Shown in pieces: positions 51,757 through 61,527 of a stretch of 64,000 bases of DNA (position 1 is its first letter; each line of letters begins with the position of its first letter). The stretch lies in assembly GCA_036725605.1 (NCBI GenBank), contig DAIMDW010000010.1:62001-126000 (forward strand). Direction: 5' to 3'. The position numbers were made by a program, and so were the translations under genes. Below the pieces are notes generated by a model that saw nothing but the letters and a program-made list of their open reading frames with translations, was not told the DNA's origin and ran no database searches. Source of the stretch: CALBTQ01 sp036725605 (GTDB taxonomy: Bacteria > Lernaellota > Lernaellaia > Lernaellales > Lernaellaceae).

Positions 51757-53034
51757 ATGAGAAACAAAACATGGATAATTTTGTTTGTTTTGTTGGTCGG
51801 AGCCTCTGCCGCCTGGGGACAGGAGAACGAAACCGCCACGGAGTTCGATCAATTCAGCGCTCAGTTCAAGGAGATTCAATCGTACTCGGCGGTGCTGGCG
51901 CACAATCCCTTTTTGGCGTTGTTTGGAATCGGTTTGGCGCTGCATGAGGATAAAGACAGTTTTCCCCTGTTTCATCGAGTGCCGTTTATTGATTCGTGGT
52001 TTGTATTGATTCCGTTGGGGCTGTTGGCGTTGATCGCAATATTTTCGGACTTCGAACCGACGACCGGCACCTTGCAGCAATGGCTGAGCGACAATATCGG
52101 CACGATCCTCGCGATTCTTGTTCCGTTGATTGCTCTGGTGGGCGAAGCGGCAAATGAACATTCGAATTCGCCGGCGGTCGTCCAGGCCGGTTTTTTTGGC
52201 GATTTGGTCATCGAGACCAAATATATTGTGTTGGCCGTGGTTAGCGTGGTGAATTTTTATGTCATCGCCTCGGTGCGTTTTGCGTTTTCGGTGGTTGTCT
52301 CGTTTTTCTCGCCGATGCCGTGGATGTCCGGCATTTGTTCGCTTCTTCGCTCGTTGGTTGCGGGTGGATTGATCTTTCTTTATTCGTGGCAGCCGTGGCT
52401 CGCGATCGTGATCAACATCCTTATCTTTTTGTTTGCTTTGCTGGTTTTTCGTTGGGCATACCGTGTCGGGCGATACGTTAAACAGGTCATTTTGGAGCCG
52501 GTGGTCCACAAGCTTTTTCATAAGAAGCAGCCGTATGAACTGGTTGCGCGCAAGCTGCCGCTACGCGGCATGAAGCGCGTTGGTCTGGCGACCGATGGAT
52601 TGGAATTGGCGTTACCGGTTTTTGTTTTAAAATATCCGAAAATTTCCAAACGCACAAAAATTTGGTTGCTTAAATGGGCCGACCGCGAGCAAGTGATATT
52701 GATGATCCCTCGTCGAATACGCAAACCGAGAGTGTTTTCCTGGCCGGTCGAGGGTGAAACGTCGTTCTTGGGCAACGCGCTCCTAAGTTTGGAGATTTTC
52801 ACTCGTGATAAACATTTTATGCGTTCAAAATTCGCGGTTACCCGTGGATTTGTACCATTTAAAGACAAATTGCACCATTTGATAGAGGCGCAAGATTATG
52901 TTGATGTCGGAGTGAAAAAGACATTGAAAGAATTGGAAGAACAGACACAAAATTTGATCGACGGAGCGCAAGATGCATTGAAGAAAGCGGCTGCCGCCGT
53001 TTCCGAGAAAGTAAAATCTCCGGAAAAGACGTAG
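51757..53034 (+). CDS. Multi-pass membrane protein with signal peptide and C-terminal helix
   Basis: 425 residues from the ATG at 51757 with GGAG eight bases upstream. A cleavable-type signal (WIILFVLLVGASAAWG), then about six hydrophobic segments up to residue 250, a basic beta-rich cytoplasmic segment (KRVGLATDGLELALPVFVLK) and a C-terminal amphipathic coiled coil (TLKELEEQTQNLIDGAQDAL). AT-richer than its neighbours. Family not recognised. Confidence 0.6.
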   Translation: MRNKTWIILFVLLVGASAAWGQENETATEFDQFSAQFKEIQSYSAVLAHNPFLALFGIGLALHEDKDSFPLFHRVPFIDSWFVLIPLGLLALIAIFSDFEPTTGTLQQWLSDNIGTILAILVPLIALVGEAANEHSNSPAVVQAGFFGDLVIETKYIVLAVVSVVNFYVIASVRFAFSVVVSFFSPMPWMSGICSLLRSLVAGGLIFLYSWQPWLAIVINILIFLFALLVFRWAYRVGRYVKQVILEPVVHKLFHKKQPYELVARKLPLRGMKRVGLATDGLELALPVFVLKYPKISKRTKIWLLKWADREQVILMIPRRIRKPRVFSWPVEGETSFLGNALLSLEIFTRDKHFMRSKFAVTRGFVPFKDKLHHLIEAQDYVDVGVKKTLKELEEQTQNLIDGAQDALKKAAAAVSEKVKSPEKT

Positions 53035-53448
53035 CCATTTGTTGTCGATTTTTGTGCCGGGCCGTATTGCGCAGCAAAACGTTTTCCACATTCACATGCG
53101 GACAAAAAATTATTGTTCAACAAATCGGCAACGTGATCCAAGTTATTAGCAACCGCCCAGTCTTGACACGATCCGCACCGCTTGGATAATGAAAGAAACT
53201 TGCAGATCGATGCAATGCATGACATCAACCAGCGTTTTCCAATCGGTGTGCGGTGAAAAAAAACGCTGAAGCTATTGAATTGGTCATTTTTTTCGATTTG
53301 CTTCCGAATCATTCGACACTGCAATTGCGTTAGAGTCGATATCGATATTGTCATGGATGAATATCGATAGAATCGCTGCCGCCTCGGGTAATCCGACTGT
53401 TCGAGTCGCGTCGGCAAACAAGTTCTCATGGTGGAGACGGGAGTGAGG
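53035..53448 (+). other. Intergenic region with operator-like inverted repeat
   Basis: About 410 bases without a supported gene. A perfect 9-bp inverted repeat, ATCGATATT (53341-53349) and AATATCGAT (53360-53368), with a 10-base spacer lies 80 bases upstream of the histidine kinase start and could be a regulator site. Confidence 0.5.
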
Positions 53449-56400
53449 ATGATTGTTTTCGGCCAAAAAGGGCGTCCGTGGATCGCGCTGACCCTGATGA
53501 CGCTCTTCATCATTATTCTGGGGCGGCACGTGACGTTGCGCCGCGTGGAAACCGTCAACCGAAACATGCGCGAGCGCCTGGTGCAGCAGACCGTTTCGAT
53601 CGCCCACATGATCGACGAGCAGGACACCAAAGAGCTGACGTTTACCGCCGATGATCATGGGCGCATCCATTTCGAACGCCTGCGCAGCCAGTTGGTCGCT
53701 TACAGCCACATTGTGCCGGTACACGGCATTTATACGCTTGCGCAGAAAAACGGCAATTTGGTGTTCGGCCCGACCAGTCTGCCGGCCGGCGATCCGCATG
53801 AGGCGAAGTCCGGGAACGTTTACCGGCGAACCACCACGGAAGATATGCGGGTTTTTCATGAAGGTCTGCCGCGCTCGTTCGGCCCGCATACCGACGTGTG
53901 CGGAACGTTCGTTTCCGCGTTGGCGCCGGTGGTCGATCCGGTCAGCGGTCAAGTGTTGTTCGTCGTGGGCATGGATGTGGAGGAGTCCGTCTGGCGTGAA
54001 GCGCTGGGAAACACTCGCGAGGCGCCGATCATCGGCACGGTGCTGTTGCTGCTGATCGTCTGGGGCGCCTTCGCCGTTTCGATGCTGCGTTATCGACTGC
54101 CGGCGCCGTTGAGGGTGCGACTGAACATCGCCGACGCGCTGCTGGTGGCGGTGATCAGTTTGGCGATCACCGCGGCGGCGACGTTGTTGGTTTACGAAGC
54201 CGAAAGCCGAACCCGCAAAAGCCAATTCCAACGCCTGGCCGAGCCCAATACCGAACAGGTGGTCGATGGATTGCGTTTGATCGATAACAATCTGACCGCC
54301 GTCGCCAAATTCTTTGCGGGGAGCGAGTACGTAACGGATACCGAATTCGCCCTCTTTACCCGGAGAATGGTCCGCAACAGCGCCATGGACGTTCTCACGT
54401 GGGTTCCCTATGTGGAGGATGCCCGCCGGAGGGCCTTTGAAAAGGCGGCAAGCGCCGGGTCGGGAATGCCGTATCGGATTTGGGATGTGGACGGGAACGG
54501 CAACGAGATTCCGGCAACTCATCGCGAAGCCTATTTTCCCGTTTTGTATTTGGAGCCGCCGAAGGATCTCGAGCGTCTGGCGGGTTTCGATCTGGCCGCC
54601 GAGGAAAGCAGTCACACCAGCCTGGAAATCGCCGCCGCTTCGGGACTGTCCACGACCTCCGAACCGTATTTCGAGTCGGAAGGGAACAAGCGGAAACCGG
54701 TCATTTCAGCGATTCGCCCTGTGTTTCAAGGCAATGACGATCTGTCGCACTTGTTGGGCTTTTTGGTGGCCGACATCGACTTCCGGACACTGCTGCGCAG
54801 CAATCTGTCCCAGCAATCCGGCGGCTACCTGCTCGTACGTTTGGCGAATATCGCCATGGACGGTCGGACGATTCCGCTGGCGCAATATCCGACGAACGGC
54901 GAGAGCGATTATCCGATCCTGATCAATTCGAACAACACCTTGCGGCTCTCGTTGGACTATTACCGGCCGGTGTTTTTGTTCGGCCGCTGTTTCGTGTTGG
55001 AGAGCACGCCGACCGAAGTTTTCTTCCACGCCCATCCCATTCGCTCGGCGTGGGGCGTCGGTCTCGGCGGAGTGTTCATTTCGCTCATTCTGTCGATGTT
55101 CGTTTCGTTTTTACGCAGCCGCCAGAGCGATCTGGAGCGTGAGGTCGCGCAGCATACGGCCTCCTTGCAGACGTCGTTGCGGCGCGCGCAAGAACAGCAA
55201 GGGGTGATCGCCGCGCTGAGCACTTCGTCGGCGTTGAGCGGCATGGATATCGAAACGCTGGCCGCCGAGTTGACCGAGCAGGCGGCGAAAGCGGCCGAGG
55301 TGAATCGTCTGGCGGTCTGGCTGTTCAACCCGGAAGGAACCCAATTGACCTGCCTGGACATGTACAACGCCGCGACGGGCCGACACGAGGTCGGTGAGTT
55401 GATGGAACGGGAAATGTGCGCGGATCGAATCATCTCACTGGGCGGCTCGCAATTTGCGGATGTCTACGATGCGTCCACCGATGAACGAACCGCCTCATGC
55501 TACGAGGATTACCTCAAACCGCAGGGCGTTGCGTCGGTGCTGGTGGCGGTTATCCGGGCGGGCGATCGGAACCAGGGCATGCTCTGCCTGGAGAGCGTCG
55601 GAACCAAGCGCCGTTGGCTGGCCGATGAAATCACTTTTGCCTGCCAGTTGGCCGACCAGTTGGCCATCGCCATTCTCGCCGATCAGCGCAAACGTTCCGA
55701 GCGGGAGCAGGCGCGCTTGCAGGACCAGTTGCAACAGGCCATGAAGATGGAAGCGATCGGCCGGCTGGCCGGCGGCGTCGCCCACGACTTCAACAATATC
55801 CTCACCGGCATTTCGGGCTACGCGGAGATCGTGCAATCGTCGCTGCGCTGGGACGACCCGATTCAGGCCGACGTCGAGGAGATCCGCAACGCGGCCGAAC
55901 GCGCGGCCGGATTGATCACCCAGTTGCTGGCGTTTTCGCGACGGCAGATCATCGATCCGAAAGTCATTCGGCCCAACGAGGTGTTGCAGAACTCGCAGAA
56001 GATGCTCCGGCGGATCATCGGCGAGGACGTCGATTTCGTCTTCAAACCGACCGACAACCTGTGGTCGATCAAGGTCGATGCCGGGCAGCTCGATCAGATT
56101 CTGGTCAACCTGGCGGTCAACGCGCGCGACGCCATGCCCAGCGGCGGCAAGCTGACCATCGAAACGCAAAACGTGGTCATCGACGAGGAATACTGCCGGG
56201 CGCATCCGGGACTGATGGCCGGCAACTTCATCATGCTCGCCGTCGGCGACAACGGGGTGGGCATGAACGAAGAGACGATGCAACACATCTTCGAGCCGTT
56301 CTATTCAACCAAGGCCAAGGGCAAGGGCACGGGCCTGGGGCTGGCCACGGTGTACGGCATTTTGCGGCAAAACCAGGGGTTGGTGAACGTTTACTCGGAA

Positions 56401-56874
56401 CTCGGCGTCGGCACGACCTTCAAGATCTACTTCCCGGCGATCATGGAAGAGGCGGAGCAAATCGCCCAACGCGAAGAGGCGGAAAATCCCACCGGCACCG
56501 AAACGGTCATGCTGGTCGAGGACGAGGACATGGTGCGGCGGCTGGCGCGGAAAATTCTGGAGAAGCACGGCTACACCGTGATCGAAATGAACAACGGCGG
56601 CGAGGCGTTTCATTACTGCGAACTGCACGACAACCACATCGACATGCTGCTGACCGACGTGGTCATGCCCGAACTCAACGGCAAGGAACTGTACGCCAAA
56701 TTGGTGGAGAAGCGCCCCGGTCTCAAGTCGCTGTTCATGTCGGGTTACACCGAGAACATCATTGCCCATCACGGCATTCTGGATGACAACATCGAGTTCA
56801 TCCAAAAACCGTTTACCACGCGCTCGCTGACCAGGAAAATCCGCGAGGTGCTCGACAAGCCGGCCGCCAACTGA
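53449..56874 (+). CDS. Hybrid sensor histidine kinase (CHASE, GAF, HisKA, HATPase, receiver)
   Basis: 1141 residues from the ATG at 53449 with GGGAG upstream; an ATG at 53428 lacks a ribosome site. Domain order: transmembrane helix and periplasmic sensor (30-190), second helix pair, CHASE-type sensor (about 220-530, YFPVLYLEPPKDLERLAGFD), transmembrane helix, GAF (about 590-760), HisKA with H779 in GGVAHDFNNILTGISGYAEI, HATPase with NLAVNARDAMPSGG and GKGTGLGLATVYGILRQNQG, and a C-terminal receiver with D1070 (LLTDVVMPELNG). It senses an extracellular signal and phosphorylates its own receiver. No partner regulator is adjacent. Confidence 0.92.
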   Translation: MIVFGQKGRPWIALTLMTLFIIILGRHVTLRRVETVNRNMRERLVQQTVSIAHMIDEQDTKELTFTADDHGRIHFERLRSQLVAYSHIVPVHGIYTLAQKNGNLVFGPTSLPAGDPHEAKSGNVYRRTTTEDMRVFHEGLPRSFGPHTDVCGTFVSALAPVVDPVSGQVLFVVGMDVEESVWREALGNTREAPIIGTVLLLLIVWGAFAVSMLRYRLPAPLRVRLNIADALLVAVISLAITAAATLLVYEAESRTRKSQFQRLAEPNTEQVVDGLRLIDNNLTAVAKFFAGSEYVTDTEFALFTRRMVRNSAMDVLTWVPYVEDARRRAFEKAASAGSGMPYRIWDVDGNGNEIPATHREAYFPVLYLEPPKDLERLAGFDLAAEESSHTSLEIAAASGLSTTSEPYFESEGNKRKPVISAIRPVFQGNDDLSHLLGFLVADIDFRTLLRSNLSQQSGGYLLVRLANIAMDGRTIPLAQYPTNGESDYPILINSNNTLRLSLDYYRPVFLFGRCFVLESTPTEVFFHAHPIRSAWGVGLGGVFISLILSMFVSFLRSRQSDLEREVAQHTASLQTSLRRAQEQQGVIAALSTSSALSGMDIETLAAELTEQAAKAAEVNRLAVWLFNPEGTQLTCLDMYNAATGRHEVGELMEREMCADRIISLGGSQFADVYDASTDERTASCYEDYLKPQGVASVLVAVIRAGDRNQGMLCLESVGTKRRWLADEITFACQLADQLAIAILADQRKRSEREQARLQDQLQQAMKMEAIGRLAGGVAHDFNNILTGISGYAEIVQSSLRWDDPIQADVEEIRNAAERAAGLITQLLAFSRRQIIDPKVIRPNEVLQNSQKMLRRIIGEDVDFVFKPTDNLWSIKVDAGQLDQILVNLAVNARDAMPSGGKLTIETQNVVIDEEYCRAHPGLMAGNFIMLAVGDNGVGMNEETMQHIFEPFYSTKAKGKGTGLGLATVYGILRQNQGLVNVYSELGVGTTFKIYFPAIMEEAEQIAQREEAENPTGTETVMLVEDEDMVRRLARKILEKHGYTVIEMNNGGEAFHYCELHDNHIDMLLTDVVMPELNGKELYAKLVEKRPGLKSLFMSGYTENIIAHHGILDDNIEFIQKPFTTRSLTRKIREVLDKPAAN

Positions 56875-56900
56875 CCTCGATTTTCGGCAATTTAAACGAC

Positions 56901-56928
56901 GCGGCCGCCCGATCGCTCGAGCGGCCGC
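56901..56928. terminator. Hairpin between convergent genes
   Basis: GCGGCCGC at 56901-56908 and 56921-56928 (self-complementary octamers) can pair into a strong stem between the histidine kinase and the opposing Spy-like gene. No T run, so a terminator role is uncertain. Confidence 0.4.
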
Positions 56929-56971
56929 ATCCGGGACAAAGGAGGGGAGGGGTCGATGTATTCCCCGCGGG

Positions 56972-57535
56972 TCAACGACCGCGCGGATAGGAACTCCGCG
57001 AGCCGATCCGCTGCGATTGACGACGATCGCGATTCATCGGCCGCAGATCCTGGAGTTTGTCGAACTGTTCGGCAGTCAGGATGTTGCGCACGGCCAGTTG
57101 ATATTCGATCTGCGCGTACATCAGCTTGCTCTGGGCGGCGACGACCTGATCGGCCGCTTTCTTCGCGGCGGCTTCACTGACGGCGTCGGCGCGCATCGTG
57201 TTCTGGAAGGCCAGGTGCGCTTTGCGCATCGCGGCGTCCAGGTCGATCTGATCCTGCTGCTTGGCCTGGTGCAGCGCGTCGAGCTTGTCGATCTGCGCGT
57301 CGCTCAGACCCAGGTCCTTGACCGCGCTATCGTCCAGCCAGAAGGGGCCGAATCCCAGGCCCATACCCGGGCCCATGCCCATGCCCTGGCCGCAGGGTCC
57401 CATGCCCGGGCCCATGCCCTGGCCGTAACCGCCGCCGTGGCCGCCGCCGCGTCCCTGCCGGGCCATGGCCGGCACGGCGATCAGGGCGACGGTCAGTAAG
57501 GTCAACATGCTTACGAGGAGGAGTTTATTTTTCAT
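56972..57535 (-). CDS. Spy/ZraP-like periplasmic protein
   Basis: 187 residues from the ATG at 57535 with AAAGGA upstream. Signal peptide ending VPAMA, then a Gly/Met-rich stretch with repeated GMGPGMG motifs, followed by a helical domain of the Spy/CpxP/heavy-metal-sensor type (LGLSDAQIDKLDALHQAKQQ and NILTAEQFDKLQDLRPM, the LTxxQ motif). The family binds zinc or copper, or acts as a periplasmic chaperone under envelope stress. The Met/Gly/His segment is compatible with metal binding. Divergent from the radical SAM gene. Confidence 0.8.
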   Translation of the reverse strand: MKNKLLLVSMLTLLTVALIAVPAMARQGRGGGHGGGYGQGMGPGMGPCGQGMGMGPGMGLGFGPFWLDDSAVKDLGLSDAQIDKLDALHQAKQQDQIDLDAAMRKAHLAFQNTMRADAVSEAAAKKAADQVVAAQSKLMYAQIEYQLAVRNILTAEQFDKLQDLRPMNRDRRQSQRIGSRSSYPRGR

Positions 57536-57672
57536 TTTCGGTTTCCTTTCCAACAAGGTTGCTTCGTTTACGTCAATGCAGACACCCTGTTTGTGTCGTG
57601 GGTTAAATGATAAGTCGGCGTTGCGTGAAATCCAGGGGCGCATTAAGCTGCGGATGAACGACAGGAGGGACG

Positions 57673-59127
57673 ATGCGCGTATTTCTCGGCAACGCTCCGT
57701 GGGCCAAACCGGGCTTTTACGGCGTGCGCGCCGGCAGCCGCTGGCCGCATTACGAGGAGGAGCAACTCGAGTATATGCCCTTTCCGTTTTTCCTCGCCTA
57801 CGCGACGGCGGTGTTGGAACGGGCGGGGCATGACGCGCTGCTGATCGACGGCTGCGCCGAAAAGACGAGCCGCGAATCGTTCGTCGCGCGCGCGGTGGAT
57901 TTCCGGCCCGATATCGTCGTGCTCGAAGCCAGCACGATTTCCATCGACACCGACCTGGCCGTGGCCCGCGAGCTGCGCCAACGGCTGCCCCGCGCGACCG
58001 TCGCCTTCGCCGGGTTGCACGCCTTCATGTACGAGCCCGCCTGGCTGGCCGAGCACGACGACCTGGATGTCGTGCTGGTCGGCGAGTACGAACTGACGTT
58101 GCTGGAACTCACGCAGCGACTGGCGGCCGGCGCTTCCTTTAAAGGATGCGCGGGGCTGCTGTGGCGCGACGGCGACACGATCATCGACGAGGGCCGGCGG
58201 CCGCTGGAGGAAAACCTCGACCGCTTCCCCTGGCCCGCGCGCCACTTTCTGCCGATGACCGAATACCACGACGAACCCGGCTCGATCCCGCGGCCGTCGG
58301 TGCAGATGTGGGCCTCGCGCGGCTGTCCCTTCGGCTGCGTGTTTTGCGCCTGGCCGCAAATCATGTACGACTCGCGCAAGTACCGCATGCGCGCGGTGGT
58401 CGACACCGTCGACGAGATGGAATGGCTGGTGCGCCGGGGCGGCTTCAAGTCGGTGTACTTCGACGACGACACCTTCAATGTGCACAAGCAGCGGACGATC
58501 GAGTTCGCGCATGAGATCAAGCGGCGCAACCTGAACGTGCCGTGGGCGATCATGGCGCGCATCGACCGGATGGACCGCGAGGTGCTCGAGGCGCTCAAGG
58601 ACGCCGGGCTGTATTCGCTCAAGTACGGCATCGAGACGGCGAATCCGGAGCTGATCGCGCAGGCCGACAAGTCGCTGGACCTGGACAAGGCGCGCGAGAT
58701 CATCGAGCTGACGCACGAGCTGGACATCAAGATGCATCTGACCTTTATGTTCGGCCTGCCCGGCGAAACGCGCGAGACGGCCAAGCGGACCGTCGATCTC
58801 GCACTGTGGGCCGATCCGGAATCGCTGCAGTTCACCATCGCCACGCCGTTCCCGGGCAGCAAGTATCACCGGCTGCTCAAGGAGCAGGGGCGGTTGTTGT
58901 CGGACGATTTCGACAAGTACGACGGTTTCCGCAGCGCGGTGATCCGCACCGATCACCTGTCGCCGCAGGACCTGGAGGAGATCGTCGGCGACGCCAACCG
59001 CAAATGGCGGGAGCATCGCTGGCTCCGCGAGAACCCCGACCACCGCACGAACGTGCAAAAGGCCATCGACCTGGCCAGGCAGCCGCGCCGCATTCCCGAC
59101 AGCATCAAACGCGCTTTGGGCAAGTAA
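57673..59127 (+). CDS. B12-binding-type radical SAM protein
   Basis: 484 residues with GGAGG before the ATG. The N-terminal 170 residues have a cobalamin-binding-like Rossmann fold (FFLAYATAVLERAGHDALLI, VVLEASTISIDTDLAVAREL, VVLVGEYELTLLEL), but the DxHxxG lower-axial motif is absent. The radical SAM core has C218, C222 and C225 in ASRGCPFGCVFCAW, then KSVYFDDDTF and LTFMFGLPGET. Such enzymes build lipids, hopanoids or natural products, or act as methyltransferases. The substrate is unknown. It is followed by a GH92 gene at 13 bases, so they may be co-transcribed. Confidence 0.88.
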   Translation: MRVFLGNAPWAKPGFYGVRAGSRWPHYEEEQLEYMPFPFFLAYATAVLERAGHDALLIDGCAEKTSRESFVARAVDFRPDIVVLEASTISIDTDLAVARELRQRLPRATVAFAGLHAFMYEPAWLAEHDDLDVVLVGEYELTLLELTQRLAAGASFKGCAGLLWRDGDTIIDEGRRPLEENLDRFPWPARHFLPMTEYHDEPGSIPRPSVQMWASRGCPFGCVFCAWPQIMYDSRKYRMRAVVDTVDEMEWLVRRGGFKSVYFDDDTFNVHKQRTIEFAHEIKRRNLNVPWAIMARIDRMDREVLEALKDAGLYSLKYGIETANPELIAQADKSLDLDKAREIIELTHELDIKMHLTFMFGLPGETRETAKRTVDLALWADPESLQFTIATPFPGSKYHRLLKEQGRLLSDDFDKYDGFRSAVIRTDHLSPQDLEEIVGDANRKWREHRWLRENPDHRTNVQKAIDLARQPRRIPDSIKRALGK

Positions 59128-59139
59128 GGGGACCAACCG

Positions 59140-61377
59140 GTGAAGTCATTCGTGAAAATCCTGATCTGGTGTTTGTTGGTATGCGCGCTGCTGGTCGGCT
59201 GTCAGGGCGACGATGACGACGACAACGACAACGACGATAACGACGCGGTCGACGACGACAGCGCCGATGATGACGACGACGCGACGCCCGATGACGACGA
59301 TGATGATACGTCGCCCGACGACGATACCCTCGACGACGACAGCGCCGACGACGACAGCGTCGATTACACGCAGTACGTCGATCCGTTCATCGGCACGTCC
59401 AACGATCGCGGGCAACTGCATCCGGCCGCGTGCGTGCCCTTCGGCCTGGTGAAGCTCGGGCCCGACACGACGCTGGAAGGCCACGCGGGCTACGACTTTC
59501 GTTCCAACCGGCTCAACGGCGTGTCGCACACGCGCATCGGCGGCGTGGGCTGCAACGGTGCGGGCGGCAGCGTGCGCTTTCTGCCTTCGACGCAGACCTC
59601 GACGCTGCTGGGCACGGTGATGGACAAGACGACCGAAAGCGCCGCGCCCGGCTACTACGCGGTGACGCTCAACGACGAACAGGCGATCACGGTGGAACTG
59701 ACCGCCTCGGCGCACGTCGGCCTGCACCGCTACACCTTCGCGCAGGGCGGCACGGTGTACGTGCAGGTGACGCTCAACCGGCCCTTCGCCGATCAGATCA
59801 GCGCGCATTGGGGCGTCGAGGGCGACAACCTGAACGGCTGGGTGTCGGCGAAGAACGTCTGCAACGAGGGCGCGTACAAGTTCTACTTCAGCGCGGCGTT
59901 CAGCGAACCGTTCACCGTGGCGGACAAGGCTGCGGGCAAGGCGGTGTTGCGCTTCGACCTGGGCGCGCAAACGACGCTGCTGGCCAAGGTCGGGCTGTCG
60001 AGCGTCGACGAGGCGCAGGCGCAATCCGACCGCGATCTGGAAATGCCGGGGTGGGATTTCGACGCGGTGCGCGCGCAGGCCGTCGCGGCGTGGAACGAGC
60101 ACCTCTCGCGCATCGTCGTCGCGGGCGACGAGGAAGACAAGACGCTGTTTTACACGCTGTTCTATCGTTCGTCGCTGCTGCCGGTCGATTTGGCCGGGCC
60201 GTCGGGCGTCTACCGCGGCACCGATGGCGAGACGCACGAGGAGGGCGACTTCACGCGCTACCAGGGCTGGTCGCTGTGGGACACCTACCGCAACAAGTAC
60301 GCGCTGCTGACGCTGGTCGATCCGGAGCGTGTGCGCGACATCATGCACTCGCTGGTCGAGCTGTACGTGCAGGGCAAGGTCGATTGGGCGACCGAGAACG
60401 AGCCCGTGCCGACCGTGCGCACCGAACACAGCATCGCGTTGCTGGTCGACGCGCTGGCGAAGGGCATCGGCGATTTCGGCCTCGACGAGGCGTGGGACGC
60501 GATTTTGCTCGAAGCGGAAAATCTGCCGACCGACACGCCCGACACGGTGCTGGAAACGGCCTATGAACATTGGGCGACCGCGCAACTGGCGACGGCGCTG
60601 GAGGATGAGGAAAACGCGGCGCTCTACGGCGAACTGGCGCGCGCCTACGTGGAAACGTGGGAAGACAATTTCAAGGTGATGGGCGACGACGCGGACGTCA
60701 TGCACGCGCGCGGGCTCTACGAGGGCACGCTGTGGCAATACCGCTGGGCGGTGGTGCACGACCTGTACGGCATCGTCGAGCAGATCGGCGGGCGCGCGGA
60801 GTTTCTGGCGCAGTTGACGCAGTTCTTCGATGAGGAACTGTACAACCACGGCAATGAGCCCGACATTCACGCGCCGTTTTTGTTCAACTACGTCGGCGCG
60901 CCGTGGCGGGCGCAGGCGCTGGTGCGCGACCTGCTGGTCAACGAGGTCAACCAGTGGTACGGCACGCACGAGAAATGGTCGAGGCCCTACCACGGCCGCA
61001 TCTACAACGCCGCGCCGGCCGGGTACATTCCGGAGATGGACGACGATGCCGGGACGATGAGCGCGTGGTTCGTGCTCGCGGCGATGGGCCTGTACCCGGT
61101 GACGATCGGCCAGCCGATCTATGTGCTGACCGCGCCGATTTTCGCGAGCGTCACGCTGCATCCGGGGGAAGCGAACGAGTTCGTCGTGACCGCGCAGAAC
61201 CTGTCGGCGACGAACGTCTACATTCAAGAGGCGTATCTGAACGACGCGCCGCTCACGCGCGCCTGGCTGACGCACGAGGAAGTCGCCGCCGGCGGCGAAC
61301 TGAGTTTCGTCATGGGCGACGCCCCCAACGAGGCGTGGGGCGCGGCCGAGGCCGACGCGCCGCCCGCCGCATGGTGA
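59140..61377 (+). CDS. Asp-rich GH92 alpha-mannosidase lipoprotein
   Basis: 745 residues with a GTG start. Signal peptide ending LLVGC (C21), followed by QG and about 55 residues dominated by Asp. The catalytic part is glycoside hydrolase family 92, usually calcium-dependent exo-alpha-mannosidases: VDYTQYVDPFIGTSNDRGQL near the start, CVPFGLVKLGPDTTLEGHAG, GVSHTRIGGVGCNGAGGSV, the SLWDTYRNKYALL stretch and, near the C-terminus, GNEPDIHAPFLFNYVGAPWR with DDDAGTMSAWFVLAAMG. It is a surface enzyme held out by the acidic linker, and removes terminal mannose from glycans. Confidence 0.9.
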   Translation: MKSFVKILIWCLLVCALLVGCQGDDDDDNDNDDNDAVDDDSADDDDDATPDDDDDDTSPDDDTLDDDSADDDSVDYTQYVDPFIGTSNDRGQLHPAACVPFGLVKLGPDTTLEGHAGYDFRSNRLNGVSHTRIGGVGCNGAGGSVRFLPSTQTSTLLGTVMDKTTESAAPGYYAVTLNDEQAITVELTASAHVGLHRYTFAQGGTVYVQVTLNRPFADQISAHWGVEGDNLNGWVSAKNVCNEGAYKFYFSAAFSEPFTVADKAAGKAVLRFDLGAQTTLLAKVGLSSVDEAQAQSDRDLEMPGWDFDAVRAQAVAAWNEHLSRIVVAGDEEDKTLFYTLFYRSSLLPVDLAGPSGVYRGTDGETHEEGDFTRYQGWSLWDTYRNKYALLTLVDPERVRDIMHSLVELYVQGKVDWATENEPVPTVRTEHSIALLVDALAKGIGDFGLDEAWDAILLEAENLPTDTPDTVLETAYEHWATAQLATALEDEENAALYGELARAYVETWEDNFKVMGDDADVMHARGLYEGTLWQYRWAVVHDLYGIVEQIGGRAEFLAQLTQFFDEELYNHGNEPDIHAPFLFNYVGAPWRAQALVRDLLVNEVNQWYGTHEKWSRPYHGRIYNAAPAGYIPEMDDDAGTMSAWFVLAAMGLYPVTIGQPIYVLTAPIFASVTLHPGEANEFVVTAQNLSATNVYIQEAYLNDAPLTRAWLTHEEVAAGGELSFVMGDAPNEAWGAAEADAPPAAW

Positions 61378-61527
61378 ATGCTGGACGCTGCCGGCCATTG
61401 GGCCTACAATCCATTCGTGTAACCACGGGAATCCATTAACCGAACAACCGGCGGAGCGAAAATCCTATCTCGACGGGCGCGAGTTCTTTTTTATGCGACG
61501 GTTTATGGATTCGTCTTTCTTTTTCTG

